From contig JAUNDK010000019.1 in the NCBI GenBank assembly GCA_030526115.1, positions 1 through 37,101 of the forward strand: a stretch of DNA of 37,101 nucleotides, read 5' to 3'. The DNA is from Clostridia bacterium. GTDB taxonomy: Bacteria; Bacillota; Clostridia; Oscillospirales; Acutalibacteraceae. Numbering within the stretch: the first letter of the stretch is position 1; the number at the start of each line of letters is the position of its first letter. Below, piece after piece: positions 1-8,141 of this stretch. The notes beneath the pieces are model-generated. The model made no database searches. It saw nothing but the letters and a program-made list of their open reading frames with translations, and was not told the DNA's origin. The position numbers and the translations under genes were made by a program.

Positions 1-2
1 CC

Positions 3-1394
3 ACAATCGTACTGCGCTCAGGCGTGGTATCAAGAAATCACGGAGAGGTAAGGCATGTTGGAAATGCCTGGATTTATACCGATGTCGGATCCACAAACGG
101 AACCTATGTAAACGGAAGAAAAATCAACAGTTCCTATGGTGAATCTGAGAGTGTCATGCTCTCAGACGGAGATTTGCTTCGTATTGACGGACCAAACCTC
201 AGCAACCCGGATTCAAGAGGAGTTGTAATGCTGTTCATGACAGACTGTCCACAGAATGTGAGATGGAAATTCCACCAGCTTCAGCCTAACAAGACCCTGA
301 TGATAGGCCGAGATCCTTCTGTATGTTCAATTCTGCTCTCTTCCATGCATGTTTCCGCAGTTCATGCTGCCATAGCTTACAGAAACGGAAATTATTATCT
401 TGATGACTGTGGCTCCAGCAATGGTACATGGGTAGGCAATCAGAGAATAACAGGCGAATACATGCTGAGTGAGAAGAGCTCATTTGCATTGTGCGATACA
501 AGGTTTATTTTCACAGGAGGATATCTTATTTATCCTGTAAGGATGAACACCGAGGTTCGATCTGTTGTAAGAGGTTCCGAGCCATATCCGATGCCACAGC
601 ATAGGGCAGACAACGTTATGCTCAGGGCACATATAAAGTCAAAGCAGGTAAGCAACAAGAACGGTCACGGATACATTGAGCTTCTTCACGATGTAAAGGT
701 TGAACTTAAAGAGGCAAGTCTTGTTGCCCTCCTTGGTGGTTCCGGTGCGGGTAAAACCACACTCATGAACTGTCTTAACGGTTCTAAGCGCGACGGTGTA
801 ACAGGCGATGTCAGCTTTAACAACGAAGATCTCTATGCAAACTATGAGAGACTCAAGCACATGATAGGAAATGTTCCTCAGCAGAATGTTGTTCATCCCG
901 ATCTCAGAGTGGACCGAGAGCTTTATTATGCCGCAAACATACGCCTTCCAAGTGACATTCGTCCAAAGGAACTTCATGCAAGAGTTGATAAAACCATTAA
1001 GCTTCTGGGCCTTGAGCACTGCAGAAAATCACCGATAAGAACCCTTTCCGGTGGTGAGCTCAAGAGAGTCAACATAGGCATCGAGCTGGTAGCAAACAGA
1101 AATCTTCTGTGTCTTGATGAGCCGGATGCCGGTCTTGATCCTGAGACAAAAGCAAGTCTGACAAAACTTCTCGCAGACCTTTCCCACAACGAGAAGAAGA
1201 CGATTATCGTAATTATTCACGATGTAGCCAATATAGACCTCTTCGATCAGGTTATCTTTATGACAAAAATGGATAACTGCGGACGCCTTGCTTTCCAGGG
1301 AAGTCCGGAAGATGCAAGAAAATATTTCGGTGTAAGTTCTCTTGAACAGGCCTATGATGTTCTGAGTAAAGACCCGTCCAAATATGTAAAATAA
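3..1394 (+). CDS. FHA-FHA-ABC transporter ATPase, 5' end outside window
   Basis: This is the ATPase subunit of an ABCG/White-type (ABC-2) exporter carrying two N-terminal forkhead-associated (FHA) phosphothreonine-binding domains. The frame is open to the window edge: codons 3-23 read TIVLRSG and continue into VSRNHGEV, the core of the first FHA domain, so the GTG at 24 is not the true start. The second FHA domain (about 290-480) has IGRDPS and GSSNGTWV but SAVH where SRxH is usual. The nucleotide-binding domain has Walker A GGSGAGKTT (735-761), signature LSGGELKRVN, Walker B LLCLDEPDAGLDPE and an H-loop IIVIIHDV. The permease follows 18 bases after the stop. Mycobacterial Rv1747 has the same FHA-FHA-NBD order, but fused to its membrane domain. 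Regulation by a Ser/Thr kinase is inferred. The exported substrate is unknown. Confidence 0.9.
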   Translation, partial: TIVLRSGVVSRNHGEVRHVGNAWIYTDVGSTNGTYVNGRKINSSYGESESVMLSDGDLLRIDGPNLSNPDSRGVVMLFMTDCPQNVRWKFHQLQPNKTLMIGRDPSVCSILLSSMHVSAVHAAIAYRNGNYYLDDCGSSNGTWVGNQRITGEYMLSEKSSFALCDTRFIFTGGYLIYPVRMNTEVRSVVRGSEPYPMPQHRADNVMLRAHIKSKQVSNKNGHGYIELLHDVKVELKEASLVALLGGSGAGKTTLMNCLNGSKRDGVTGDVSFNNEDLYANYERLKHMIGNVPQQNVVHPDLRVDRELYYAANIRLPSDIRPKELHARVDKTIKLLGLEHCRKSPIRTLSGGELKRVNIGIELVANRNLLCLDEPDAGLDPETKASLTKLLADLSHNEKKTIIVIIHDVANIDLFDQVIFMTKMDNCGRLAFQGSPEDARKYFGVSSLEQAYDVLSKDPSKYVK

Positions 1395-1412
1395 AGAATT
1401 CGGAGAAATATA

Positions 1413-2324
1413 ATGAATCAGAAAAGAATATCTCCTTTTGCGGAGTTCAGTATTTATTTATCTCAGTATGTAAGCATACTCTTCAGCTCAACAAAGAGCC
1501 TTCTTGTTTCTGTTTTCTTCCCGTTTGTTGCGGCAATTATCACTGTGTGGATAGCAGGAGAGAACATGTTCCTTCATTATGACGGAACAAAGTCCGGTAT
1601 GTTTGTTATTGTATGTGCGGCGATATGGGGCGGACTTTTCAATTCCATTCAGACAATAGTAAAAGAAAGAGATAACATCAAACGAGACTATGCCGCAGGT
1701 GCAAGAATCGGTGCCTATATGATGTCGAGAACAGTGGTACAGCTTGTCATGTGTGCTGTGCAGAGTGTTATTCTCACAGCGGCTATCCCCGTAATTCACA
1801 TTGTTTATGAGAGTGAAGACGTGGTTCGTCAGTATCCCGATAAGCCGGTAGATTTACTTGCTTATTATCTCTCTGTTTTCCTCCTCATGTTTGCGGCGGA
1901 TGCCATGGGACTTTTCGCATCATCCATAGTAAGAAAACAGGAAACCGCCTCTGTAATGGCTCCTTATATTCTTATAGTTCAGCTTATTTTCAGCGGAATT
2001 CTCTTTGCAATGGATAAGGGCGCAAGTAAGATTGTGTCTTACTTCATGCTCAGCCGCTGGGGAATGCAGGCTCTCGGTTCCATAAGCAATCTTAATGCAT
2101 TGCAGCTCAGAATGGAACATGAAAGCACAGAGCTCACCACCCTTGTAAACAATGCGGTACAGACAGGACAGATTTCCGAGAATCCGTTTGTTCACAACGA
2201 GGCTCTTTTTGAGAATGAGATGTCCACAGTTCTCATTGCATGGGGAATAATGCTTGCATTCATCATTGTTTTCATTGTAGGCGCAACCATCTTCCTTCAC
2301 AGAGTATCAAAAGACAAGAGATAA
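1413..2324 (+). CDS. ABC-2 type transporter permease
   Basis: This 303-residue integral membrane protein is the probable translocation subunit for the FHA-ABC ATPase just upstream. It begins with a hydrophilic stretch and then shows about six hydrophobic segments, the layout of ABC2_membrane half-transporters of the ABCG class. A longer soluble loop (around residues 225-265) lies before the last membrane segment. The ATG at 1413 is preceded by CGGAGAAA at good spacing. The 18-base gap to the ATPase gene and the terminator just after the stop make the pair one transcription unit. In ABCG proteins the ATPase and membrane halves are usually one chain; here they are split. No substrate can be deduced. 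Confidence 0.85.
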   Translation: MNQKRISPFAEFSIYLSQYVSILFSSTKSLLVSVFFPFVAAIITVWIAGENMFLHYDGTKSGMFVIVCAAIWGGLFNSIQTIVKERDNIKRDYAAGARIGAYMMSRTVVQLVMCAVQSVILTAAIPVIHIVYESEDVVRQYPDKPVDLLAYYLSVFLLMFAADAMGLFASSIVRKQETASVMAPYILIVQLIFSGILFAMDKGASKIVSYFMLSRWGMQALGSISNLNALQLRMEHESTELTTLVNNAVQTGQISENPFVHNEALFENEMSTVLIAWGIMLAFIIVFIVGATIFLHRVSKDKR

Positions 2325-2331
2325 AATTTCC

Positions 2332-2365
2332 GACCTGAGATTGAAAAATCTCAGGTCATTTTTAT
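2332..2365 (+). terminator. Intrinsic terminator after FHA-ABC pair
   Basis: Perfect inverted repeat GACCTGAGATT / AATCTCAGGTC (2332-2342 and 2347-2357) with a short A-rich loop, followed by an interrupted T tract. It sits eight bases after the permease stop and closes that operon. Confidence 0.85.
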
Positions 2366-2377
2366 GATTTTTGCTTC

Positions 2378-2407
2378 TTGCTCACATTTCACAATATATG
2401 GTATAAT
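2378..2407 (+). promoter_or_regulatory. Sigma-A promoter of the transglutaminase/barnase unit
   Basis: TTGCTC (2378-2383) and TATAAT (2402-2407) are separated by 18 bases, about 40 bases before the ATG at 2447. It lies just after the upstream terminator, so it starts a new unit. Confidence 0.65.
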
Positions 2408-2446
2408 ATAATATATATACACACAAAATACCAGGGGAGTACATAT

Positions 2447-4702
2447 ATGAAATCAGTTTTTGGAAAGGTGTCGGCGCTGCTCGGTTTTATGTGCCTTGTT
2501 TTAACGGTAATGCTCTTTTCAGGTGTTGAGGCAGAGGCTGTAAGCTTTGATGAGGTTGCAACTCTGTATATTAACGGAAAAGCCTGTACATCAAGTGCAT
2601 TTACTGCCACAAACATAAAGTGCGGAACCACGACAACTTTTACGGTTGATGCCCACAGCCCAAAGGGTACAAGACAGAGATATTATCTCAACGGGATTAT
2701 CACAAGCTCGGGTGATCTCGTTACAGATGTTACAAAATACAGTTATCAGGATGATAATACATTCAGGTTCACATTTATGGCATCGGGAACTTATAAATTA
2801 AAATTCTACATCATGGATTACGGTGTTGTTGAGGATGGTGAACCCGGGACAAAAGCGTATTATAAAACATGGTATATTACCATAAAGGATCCTGCATATC
2901 CGAGTGTAGACACCATAGCCCAGAATGTGGTGAACAGGTGCATTGCCGCAGGATGCAAAACCGATTACGAAAAGGCTCTGTGGCTTCACGACTGGATTGT
3001 CGCAAACTGTAAATACGATTACAGCATGCTTTACTGTGGTACAGAGGGTGCGCTTGCAAGAGGAACAGGAACCTGCGAATCATATTACAAAGGATATTCG
3101 CTCCTGCTCAGCAAAGCGGGAATAGAAAACTGTCGAGTTGACAGTACACAGATGTTCCATGTATGGACAGGAATGAAGCTGGATGGGTACTGGTATCAGA
3201 CCGACTGCACATGGGATGCGGAGAAACAGGATGATTTGTCAAAACGCATGTATTTCTGTCTGCCGACAGAGATAATGTGTTCTCTTAATTCACGAGATAA
3301 GGATACAAAATTCTCAACCGAAGGAAACAGAGATAAGGCACAGTCTGTCTCTTTGTGGGCAAATTCATACAAGAACAATTACTTTATCAAATCGGGTAAT
3401 ATTCATTACTGGACAGATCCGCTCATAAGCGATATTCAGAATGAACTGAATAAGGGAAAGAAATCTTTCAGAATCGATGTAACTCAGAGCAAATACAAAC
3501 CTCAGGGAATTAATTATTACAATTCGGTTTATGAATACAACAAAGTAATGTACGCCCTGGCGGCATACAGTCTGAACAGTAAGAAATGGTATGTAAACGG
3601 CAACAGGGTTTTCCTTAAGGCGAAGTTTGTCTATACAAATCCCATAAACAGCAATACCACAGAAGGTGCATCAAGTACATTGGTTTTCACTGCCGAGTAT
3701 CCTGTTTCCGTAAGTGCACCTTCCGGGAAAAATTTCACATATAACGGCACAACCCGTACAGGTGTCAGCTCCGGCACAGGATATACTCTGGGCGGAACTT
3801 TCAGCGCAAAAAATGCGGGAACATATACCGCCACAGCAAAACTTAACTCCGGTTATGTATGGTCAGACGGAACAAAATCCGATAAAACAATCAAGTGGAC
3901 AATTTCAAAAAAATCCATTTCAGGCGGATATGCCATGAGTCTCAGCTTCAGCAAAAAAACCTATACAGGCTCGGCTCTTATTCCTGAAGTGGTAATAAAG
4001 AACTCTTCCGGAAATGTGCTTGGTACAGGCAATTACACAGTAAGCTGTTCAAATAATATCAGTCCGGGAACAGCCACAGTAAAGGCTGTCGGCAAGGGTA
4101 ACTATACAGGCTCTGTTACAAAGACTTTCAGCATTACACCCAAAACACCTTCCGTAAGCTCATGGAGCAACAGAAGCACAGGAATAAGACTGAACATAAA
4201 AACTGTTACGGGAGCAAGCGGATATCTGGTATTCAGATACGACAGCACTCAGAATGCATATGTGAAAATCGGAAAAACAAGCGGGAATTACTATATAGAT
4301 AAATCGGCAGTGAATGCCTCAAACGGAAAAAAATTTATCTATAAGGTTCAGGCATACACCACAACATCTACCGGAACTTTGTATTCCCTTAAGTCATCTG
4401 CTGTAAGTACATGGAGAATCAAGGCTCCTTCGGCATTTTCGGCAGCTGCATATTCCGGATATATAAAGCTCAATTTCTCAAAGCCGAGTTCTGTGGCATA
4501 TACTATTTACCGCAGCACAAGCTCCGGAGGAACATATACGGCATTAAAAACCATAAGCAGCAGTTCCGGATTAACTTACTGCAAAGATACTTCCGCTGTA
4601 AAAGGAAAGACATATTATTACAAAATCCGTGCTTATAGAATAATAAACGAAAAGCGTGTTTACTCCGCTTATACAGATATTATTTCGGCAACAGCCCGAT
4701 AA
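2447..4702 (+). CDS. Secreted transglutaminase-like protein with Ig/FnIII-like repeats
   Basis: A 751-residue exported protein. The ATG at 2447 is chosen because AGGGGAG lies seven bases upstream and a classic signal peptide follows (MKSVFGKVSALLG..., hydrophobic core, cleavage near VEAEA). Residues about 180-270 form a transglutaminase-like core with the full triad: Cys210 in GTGTCESYYKG, His238 in MFHVW and Asp253 in TDCTWD. In bacteria such domains act as thiol proteases or crosslinking enzymes on cell-surface substrates. The C-terminal half is rich in Ser, Thr, Gly and Tyr, with repeats resembling MBG/YDG-type surface domains (about 425-570) and two FnIII-like units (about 575-750). There is no LPXTG signal or obvious anchor, so it is either released or held non-covalently. 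The stop codon overlaps the ribosome binding site of the barnase-like gene. The catalytic activity is inferred from the triad only. Confidence 0.85.
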   Translation: MKSVFGKVSALLGFMCLVLTVMLFSGVEAEAVSFDEVATLYINGKACTSSAFTATNIKCGTTTTFTVDAHSPKGTRQRYYLNGIITSSGDLVTDVTKYSYQDDNTFRFTFMASGTYKLKFYIMDYGVVEDGEPGTKAYYKTWYITIKDPAYPSVDTIAQNVVNRCIAAGCKTDYEKALWLHDWIVANCKYDYSMLYCGTEGALARGTGTCESYYKGYSLLLSKAGIENCRVDSTQMFHVWTGMKLDGYWYQTDCTWDAEKQDDLSKRMYFCLPTEIMCSLNSRDKDTKFSTEGNRDKAQSVSLWANSYKNNYFIKSGNIHYWTDPLISDIQNELNKGKKSFRIDVTQSKYKPQGINYYNSVYEYNKVMYALAAYSLNSKKWYVNGNRVFLKAKFVYTNPINSNTTEGASSTLVFTAEYPVSVSAPSGKNFTYNGTTRTGVSSGTGYTLGGTFSAKNAGTYTATAKLNSGYVWSDGTKSDKTIKWTISKKSISGGYAMSLSFSKKTYTGSALIPEVVIKNSSGNVLGTGNYTVSCSNNISPGTATVKAVGKGNYTGSVTKTFSITPKTPSVSSWSNRSTGIRLNIKTVTGASGYLVFRYDSTQNAYVKIGKTSGNYYIDKSAVNASNGKKFIYKVQAYTTTSTGTLYSLKSSAVSTWRIKAPSAFSAAAYSGYIKLNFSKPSSVAYTIYRSTSSGGTYTALKTISSSSGLTYCKDTSAVKGKTYYYKIRAYRIINEKRVYSAYTDIISATAR

Positions 4703-4713
4703 GGAGTGTTATT

Positions 4714-5310
4714 ATGAAAAAACTGTTAGTGCTTTTATTTTCCGTTCTCATGCTGTTTTCATTTACGGCATGCGATTTTATGGAAGATACCGTAAATGAA
4801 CTCAAAAGTGAACTTGAATCAGAGATAAACAATGCCGTAGAAGAATACGGCGAAGAACTGGACCGATACGGAAAAGAAATCGAATCCGAGATAAGCAATG
4901 CGAAAAATGAAATAGAGTCGGATTTGAAAGAAGCCTTTGGTATTGAATCTGACGAAAAACTCCTGGATGAAAACGGTTCCTATAATTCAAAGGAAGATGT
5001 CGCGCTTTATATTCATCAGTATGGAAAATTACCGTCAAACTACATCACCAAGAAAGAGGCTGAAAAACTTGGATGGTCGGGAGGAAGTGTTGAAAAATAT
5101 GCTCCCGGAAAGGCAATAGGCGGAAGCCGTTTCGGAAATTACGAGGAAGAACTTCCCGACAAAAAGGGAAGAACCTATACCGAGTGTGATATAGATACCA
5201 TTGGAAAGAACAGCCGCGGAGCGAAGCGAATAGTATTTTCAAATGACGGACTTGTATATTACACAGAAGACCACTATGAAACATTCGAATTATTATACGG
5301 AGAACCATAA
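4714..5310 (+). CDS. Barnase-family ribonuclease, predicted lipoprotein
   Basis: A 198-residue protein in three parts. Residues 1-20 are a lipoprotein signal ending FTAC, giving a predicted lipidated Cys20. Residues 21-90 are very rich in Glu, Lys, Asn and Ser and look like a helical stalk. Residues 92-198 align by eye with Bacillus barnase (guanyl-specific endoribonuclease): KLPSNYITKKEA, LGW, APGKAIGG, KGRTYTECDI and DHYETF. Catalytic residues are kept: Glu157 (barnase E73), Arg172 (R87), His187 (H102), plus Lys105 (K27) and Arg168 (R83). The place of barnase R59 is Tyr143. The start is ATG with AAGGAG nine bases upstream, overlapping the stop of the transglutaminase gene. The next gene encodes the matching inhibitor and overlaps by one base. 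A lipid-anchored, stalked barnase is unusual, since barnase itself is released. Possible roles are contact-dependent toxicity or extracellular RNA use; neither is shown. Confidence 0.93.
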   Translation: MKKLLVLLFSVLMLFSFTACDFMEDTVNELKSELESEINNAVEEYGEELDRYGKEIESEISNAKNEIESDLKEAFGIESDEKLLDENGSYNSKEDVALYIHQYGKLPSNYITKKEAEKLGWSGGSVEKYAPGKAIGGSRFGNYEEELPDKKGRTYTECDIDTIGKNSRGAKRIVFSNDGLVYYTEDHYETFELLYGEP

Positions 5311-5579
5311 TGAAAGCTGTTTATCTTGACTGTAAAGACATTAATTCAACAGAATGTTTACAGAAAGTTTTAAAAACCATGCTCGATTTTCCTGAGTATT
5401 ACGGGTATAATTTAGATGCACTGTATGATATGCTCACAGAACCGGAATTTGAGGCGGAATTTCATGTCACCAACTTTGATGCGCTCAGGGAAAATCTGGG
5501 AAAGTATGCCCGGGCCTTTGAGAGGGTTCTCGAAGACAGTGCCGAGGAAAACGGAAAATTCAGTTACTATTTAGACTGA
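5310..5579 (+). CDS. Barstar-family ribonuclease inhibitor
   Basis: An 89-residue cytosolic protein without signal peptide, homologous to barstar, which plugs the active site of barnase. The core FPEYYGYNLDALYDML matches the barstar binding helix: Tyr30 corresponds to Y29, Asp36 to D35 and Asp40 to D39, the residues that bind the ribonuclease active site. Near the C-terminus an Asp appears where barstar has E76. The ATG shares its A with the stop codon of the ribonuclease gene (TAATG), and GGAGAA lies inside the end of that gene, so translation is probably coupled and the inhibitor is made whenever the enzyme is. It should protect the cytoplasm from ribonuclease molecules that are not yet exported. 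The order toxin then immunity gene is typical of effector/immunity pairs. Confidence 0.93.
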   Translation: MKAVYLDCKDINSTECLQKVLKTMLDFPEYYGYNLDALYDMLTEPEFEAEFHVTNFDALRENLGKYARAFERVLEDSAEENGKFSYYLD

Positions 5580-5603
5580 TTTATTTAAGAAGGTGTGTAT
5601 TTT

Positions 5604-8036
5604 ATGTCAAAACTTTATCCCCATGAGAAAAAGCATCTCAAAATGCTGCGTGAGCTGAGTGCCGAATGTACTCTGCTCCTTAGAAAAGACGGAACTTTTC
5701 CGCTTAATGGACCATGCGATCTGGCTCTTTATGGTTCAGGTGCCAGAAGAACCATAAAAGGCGGTACCGGTTCCGGAGAAGTAAATTCCAGATTTTTCAT
5801 CAATGCCGAAGAAGGTCTCAGAAGAGGCGGCTTCAATATCGTGACTGAGGACTGGCTCGATAAATACGATGAAATCTATACTCAGGCATATAAGGAATTT
5901 ATCGCAGATATTAAAAGAGAGGCAAAGGAAAAACATACTCTTGCCATCATGTACGGCATGGGCAAAGCCTGCCCTGAGCCGGATTATCAAATTCCTTTCA
6001 CCAAAAAATGCGATACTGCGGTTTATGTTCTGTCCAGAATTTCGGGCGAGGGTAACGACAGAGTATTTGAGAAAGGTGATTTTCTTCTCACCGATACCGA
6101 GGTAAGAGATATCAATCTTTTAAATGAGATGTATGAAAAATTCATGCTGGTAATAAATACCGGCGGTCCTGTCGATTTAAGCCCCGTTAATGATGTAAAG
6201 AATATTCTTGTTCTTTCTCAGCTGGGAGTATTAACAGGCAAAATACTCTCGGATGTAATACTTGGCAAACTTTATCCATCGGGTAAGCTCACAACAACAT
6301 GGGCTTCTCCCGAAGATTACTGCAGCATCGGTAATTTTGGCGACAGAGATGAAACCTTCTACACAGAGGGTGTATATGTAGGTTACAGATATTTTGATAC
6401 CGTGGGTAAAAAGGCACTTTATCCATTCGGTTTCGGACTTGGTTATACAGATTTTGAGACAGGTAGAGCAGATATAAAACTTGACGGTGAAACAGTAAAG
6501 CTTTCCGTTCCGGTTAAGAATATCGGCAGCCATGCCGGAAAAGAGGTTGTTCAGGTTTATGTTTCAGCCCCATGCGGAAAACTGGATCAGCCCACAAAGT
6601 CACTTGCCGCATTCGCAAAAACTGCTGAACTTCTTCCGGGTGAAAGCGTAAATGTATCTGTCGAATTCAATATGACCGATATTGCCTCATACGATACAGA
6701 GTCTGAAAGCTATGTTCTTGAAGAGGGTGCATACATTGTCGCTGTTGGCAATTCTTCCGATAATGTTAATGTGTGCGGCCTTATAGAAGTACCTGAAAAG
6801 ATAACTGTCAGAAAAGTCAGAAACAGCTGCGGAAATTATGCTTATGAAGACTGGAAACCGGAAACAAGAGCAGAGCTTGAGATTCCCGAGGATGTTGAAG
6901 TACTGATTCTCGATTCGTCGGTTATTGTCACAGAGACAGTCGAATACGATAAACCGGTTGAAATCGATCCGTATGTTGCGGATATGTCAGATGAGGATGT
7001 AATGTATCTCAATATAGGTGCGTTTAATCCAAAGGGCGGATTACTCAGTGTTATCGGAAGTGCAAGTTCATCCGTTGCCGGTGCCGCAGGTCAGTCGGCA
7101 AATCCTATGGGCGACTCCGTATGGTTCCCTGTAATGGTAATGGCAGACGGTCCGGCAGGTCTGAGAATTTCTCCACATTACACCAGAGATGAAAAAGGTG
7201 TTCACAGCGTTGGCGGTATGATGCCGGAAAGCTTCAGAGACCTGTTGCCGGGCATTTCAATAAAATTCATGGACCTTATGTCAAAGAGAAAGCCGAAGGG
7301 CGAGGTTCTTGACCAGTACTGCACAGCGATTCCTATCGGTACGGCACTTGCCCAGAGTTTCAACACAGATGTTGCGGAAACCTGCGGTGACATAGTAGGT
7401 GCCGAGATGGAACTTTACGGCGTAAACCTCTGGCTTGCTCCCGCACTCAATATTCATAGGAGTGTACTCTGTGGCAGAAACTTTGAGTACTATTCCGAAG
7501 ATCCTCTCGTAAGCGGTAAAATGGCCGCAGGAATCACAAAGGGTGTTCAGAAACACAAAGGCTGTGGAACAACCATAAAACACTATTGTGCGAACAATCA
7601 GGAGTTTAACCGTTATTTCACAAACTCCAACGTCAGTGAAAGAGCCATGAGAGAGATTTATCTCAAGGGCTTTGAGGTGTGCGTAAAAGAAAGTCAGCCT
7701 CATTCACTCATGACGTCATATAACCTCCTTAACGGTACTCATACCAGCGAGATGAAATCTCTTATTGAAGATATTCTCCGTTCCGAGTGGGGATTCGAGG
7801 GTGTTGTCATGACAGACTGGGTTATCAGCATGATGGCTGCGGCACCGGGCAGCATATACAGAATCGGACTTCCGAGTGAGACCGCAAAGGCAGGAAACGA
7901 TCTCTTCATGCCGGGTTCACCTTCTGACTACAAAAAACTTGCCGAGGGACTAAAGACAGGCAAGGTAAGCATAGAAGAACTCAGACGTAACGCAAGCAGA
8001 GTTTATCGTATGGCTCAGAAACTTGCAGACAGATAA
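5604..8036 (+). CDS. Glycoside hydrolase family 3, domain-permuted
   Basis: An 810-residue cytoplasmic enzyme (no signal peptide), probably a beta-glucosidase or beta-xylosidase. The order is reversed from ordinary GH3 enzymes. The alpha/beta sandwich domain comes first (about residues 20-280, with VINTGGPVDLS and GKLYPSGKLTTTW), then an FnIII-like domain (about 285-395), then a linker, and last the TIM barrel (about 500-805). The barrel has DGPAGLR at residue 515, KHYCANNQE, and the nucleophile Asp738 in GVVMTDW. Reversed GH3 enzymes are known from rumen Clostridia such as Ruminococcus albus and Butyrivibrio fibrisolvens. The ATG at 5604 is preferred over GTG 5595 because AAGAAGG ends 11 bases before it and overlaps the GTG region. 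It follows the barstar gene by 24 bases with no terminator, so it may share its transcript, although no functional link is evident. Confidence 0.88.
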   Translation: MSKLYPHEKKHLKMLRELSAECTLLLRKDGTFPLNGPCDLALYGSGARRTIKGGTGSGEVNSRFFINAEEGLRRGGFNIVTEDWLDKYDEIYTQAYKEFIADIKREAKEKHTLAIMYGMGKACPEPDYQIPFTKKCDTAVYVLSRISGEGNDRVFEKGDFLLTDTEVRDINLLNEMYEKFMLVINTGGPVDLSPVNDVKNILVLSQLGVLTGKILSDVILGKLYPSGKLTTTWASPEDYCSIGNFGDRDETFYTEGVYVGYRYFDTVGKKALYPFGFGLGYTDFETGRADIKLDGETVKLSVPVKNIGSHAGKEVVQVYVSAPCGKLDQPTKSLAAFAKTAELLPGESVNVSVEFNMTDIASYDTESESYVLEEGAYIVAVGNSSDNVNVCGLIEVPEKITVRKVRNSCGNYAYEDWKPETRAELEIPEDVEVLILDSSVIVTETVEYDKPVEIDPYVADMSDEDVMYLNIGAFNPKGGLLSVIGSASSSVAGAAGQSANPMGDSVWFPVMVMADGPAGLRISPHYTRDEKGVHSVGGMMPESFRDLLPGISIKFMDLMSKRKPKGEVLDQYCTAIPIGTALAQSFNTDVAETCGDIVGAEMELYGVNLWLAPALNIHRSVLCGRNFEYYSEDPLVSGKMAAGITKGVQKHKGCGTTIKHYCANNQEFNRYFTNSNVSERAMREIYLKGFEVCVKESQPHSLMTSYNLLNGTHTSEMKSLIEDILRSEWGFEGVVMTDWVISMMAAAPGSIYRIGLPSETAKAGNDLFMPGSPSDYKKLAEGLKTGKVSIEELRRNASRVYRMAQKLADR

Positions 8037-8047
8037 GCTGAATTTCA

Positions 8048-8079
8048 GGAGCTCTCCCAAAAAGGGGAGCTCCTTTTGT
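8048..8079 (+). terminator. Terminator after GH3 gene
   Basis: GGAGCTCTCCC (8048-8058) pairs with GGGGAGCTCC (8064-8073) with one bulge and an AAAAA loop, followed by TTTTGTGTG. It ends the plus-strand unit that starts at 2378. Confidence 0.85.
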
Positions 8080-8098
8080 GTGTCTGTAAAAGCGTATG

Positions 8099-8124
8099 AA
8101 AAAAGGACAACCTTTCGGCTGTCC
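8099..8124 (-). terminator. Terminator of the SGNH hydrolase/ridA unit
   Basis: Read on the minus strand, GGACAGCC and GGTTGTCC (8124-8117 and 8112-8105) pair with one G-U and a four-base loop, followed by six T. It faces the GH3 terminator, so the two convergent units each have their own stop signal. Confidence 0.8.
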
Positions 8125-8141
8125 CTTAAGTTCTTCTATAA

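Noticed and set aside
2378-2446. Upstream TTG start for the transglutaminase-like gene
   Set aside because: The TTG coincides with the -35 box and the frame runs through the -10 box; the ATG at 2447 has a ribosome binding site and a signal peptide.
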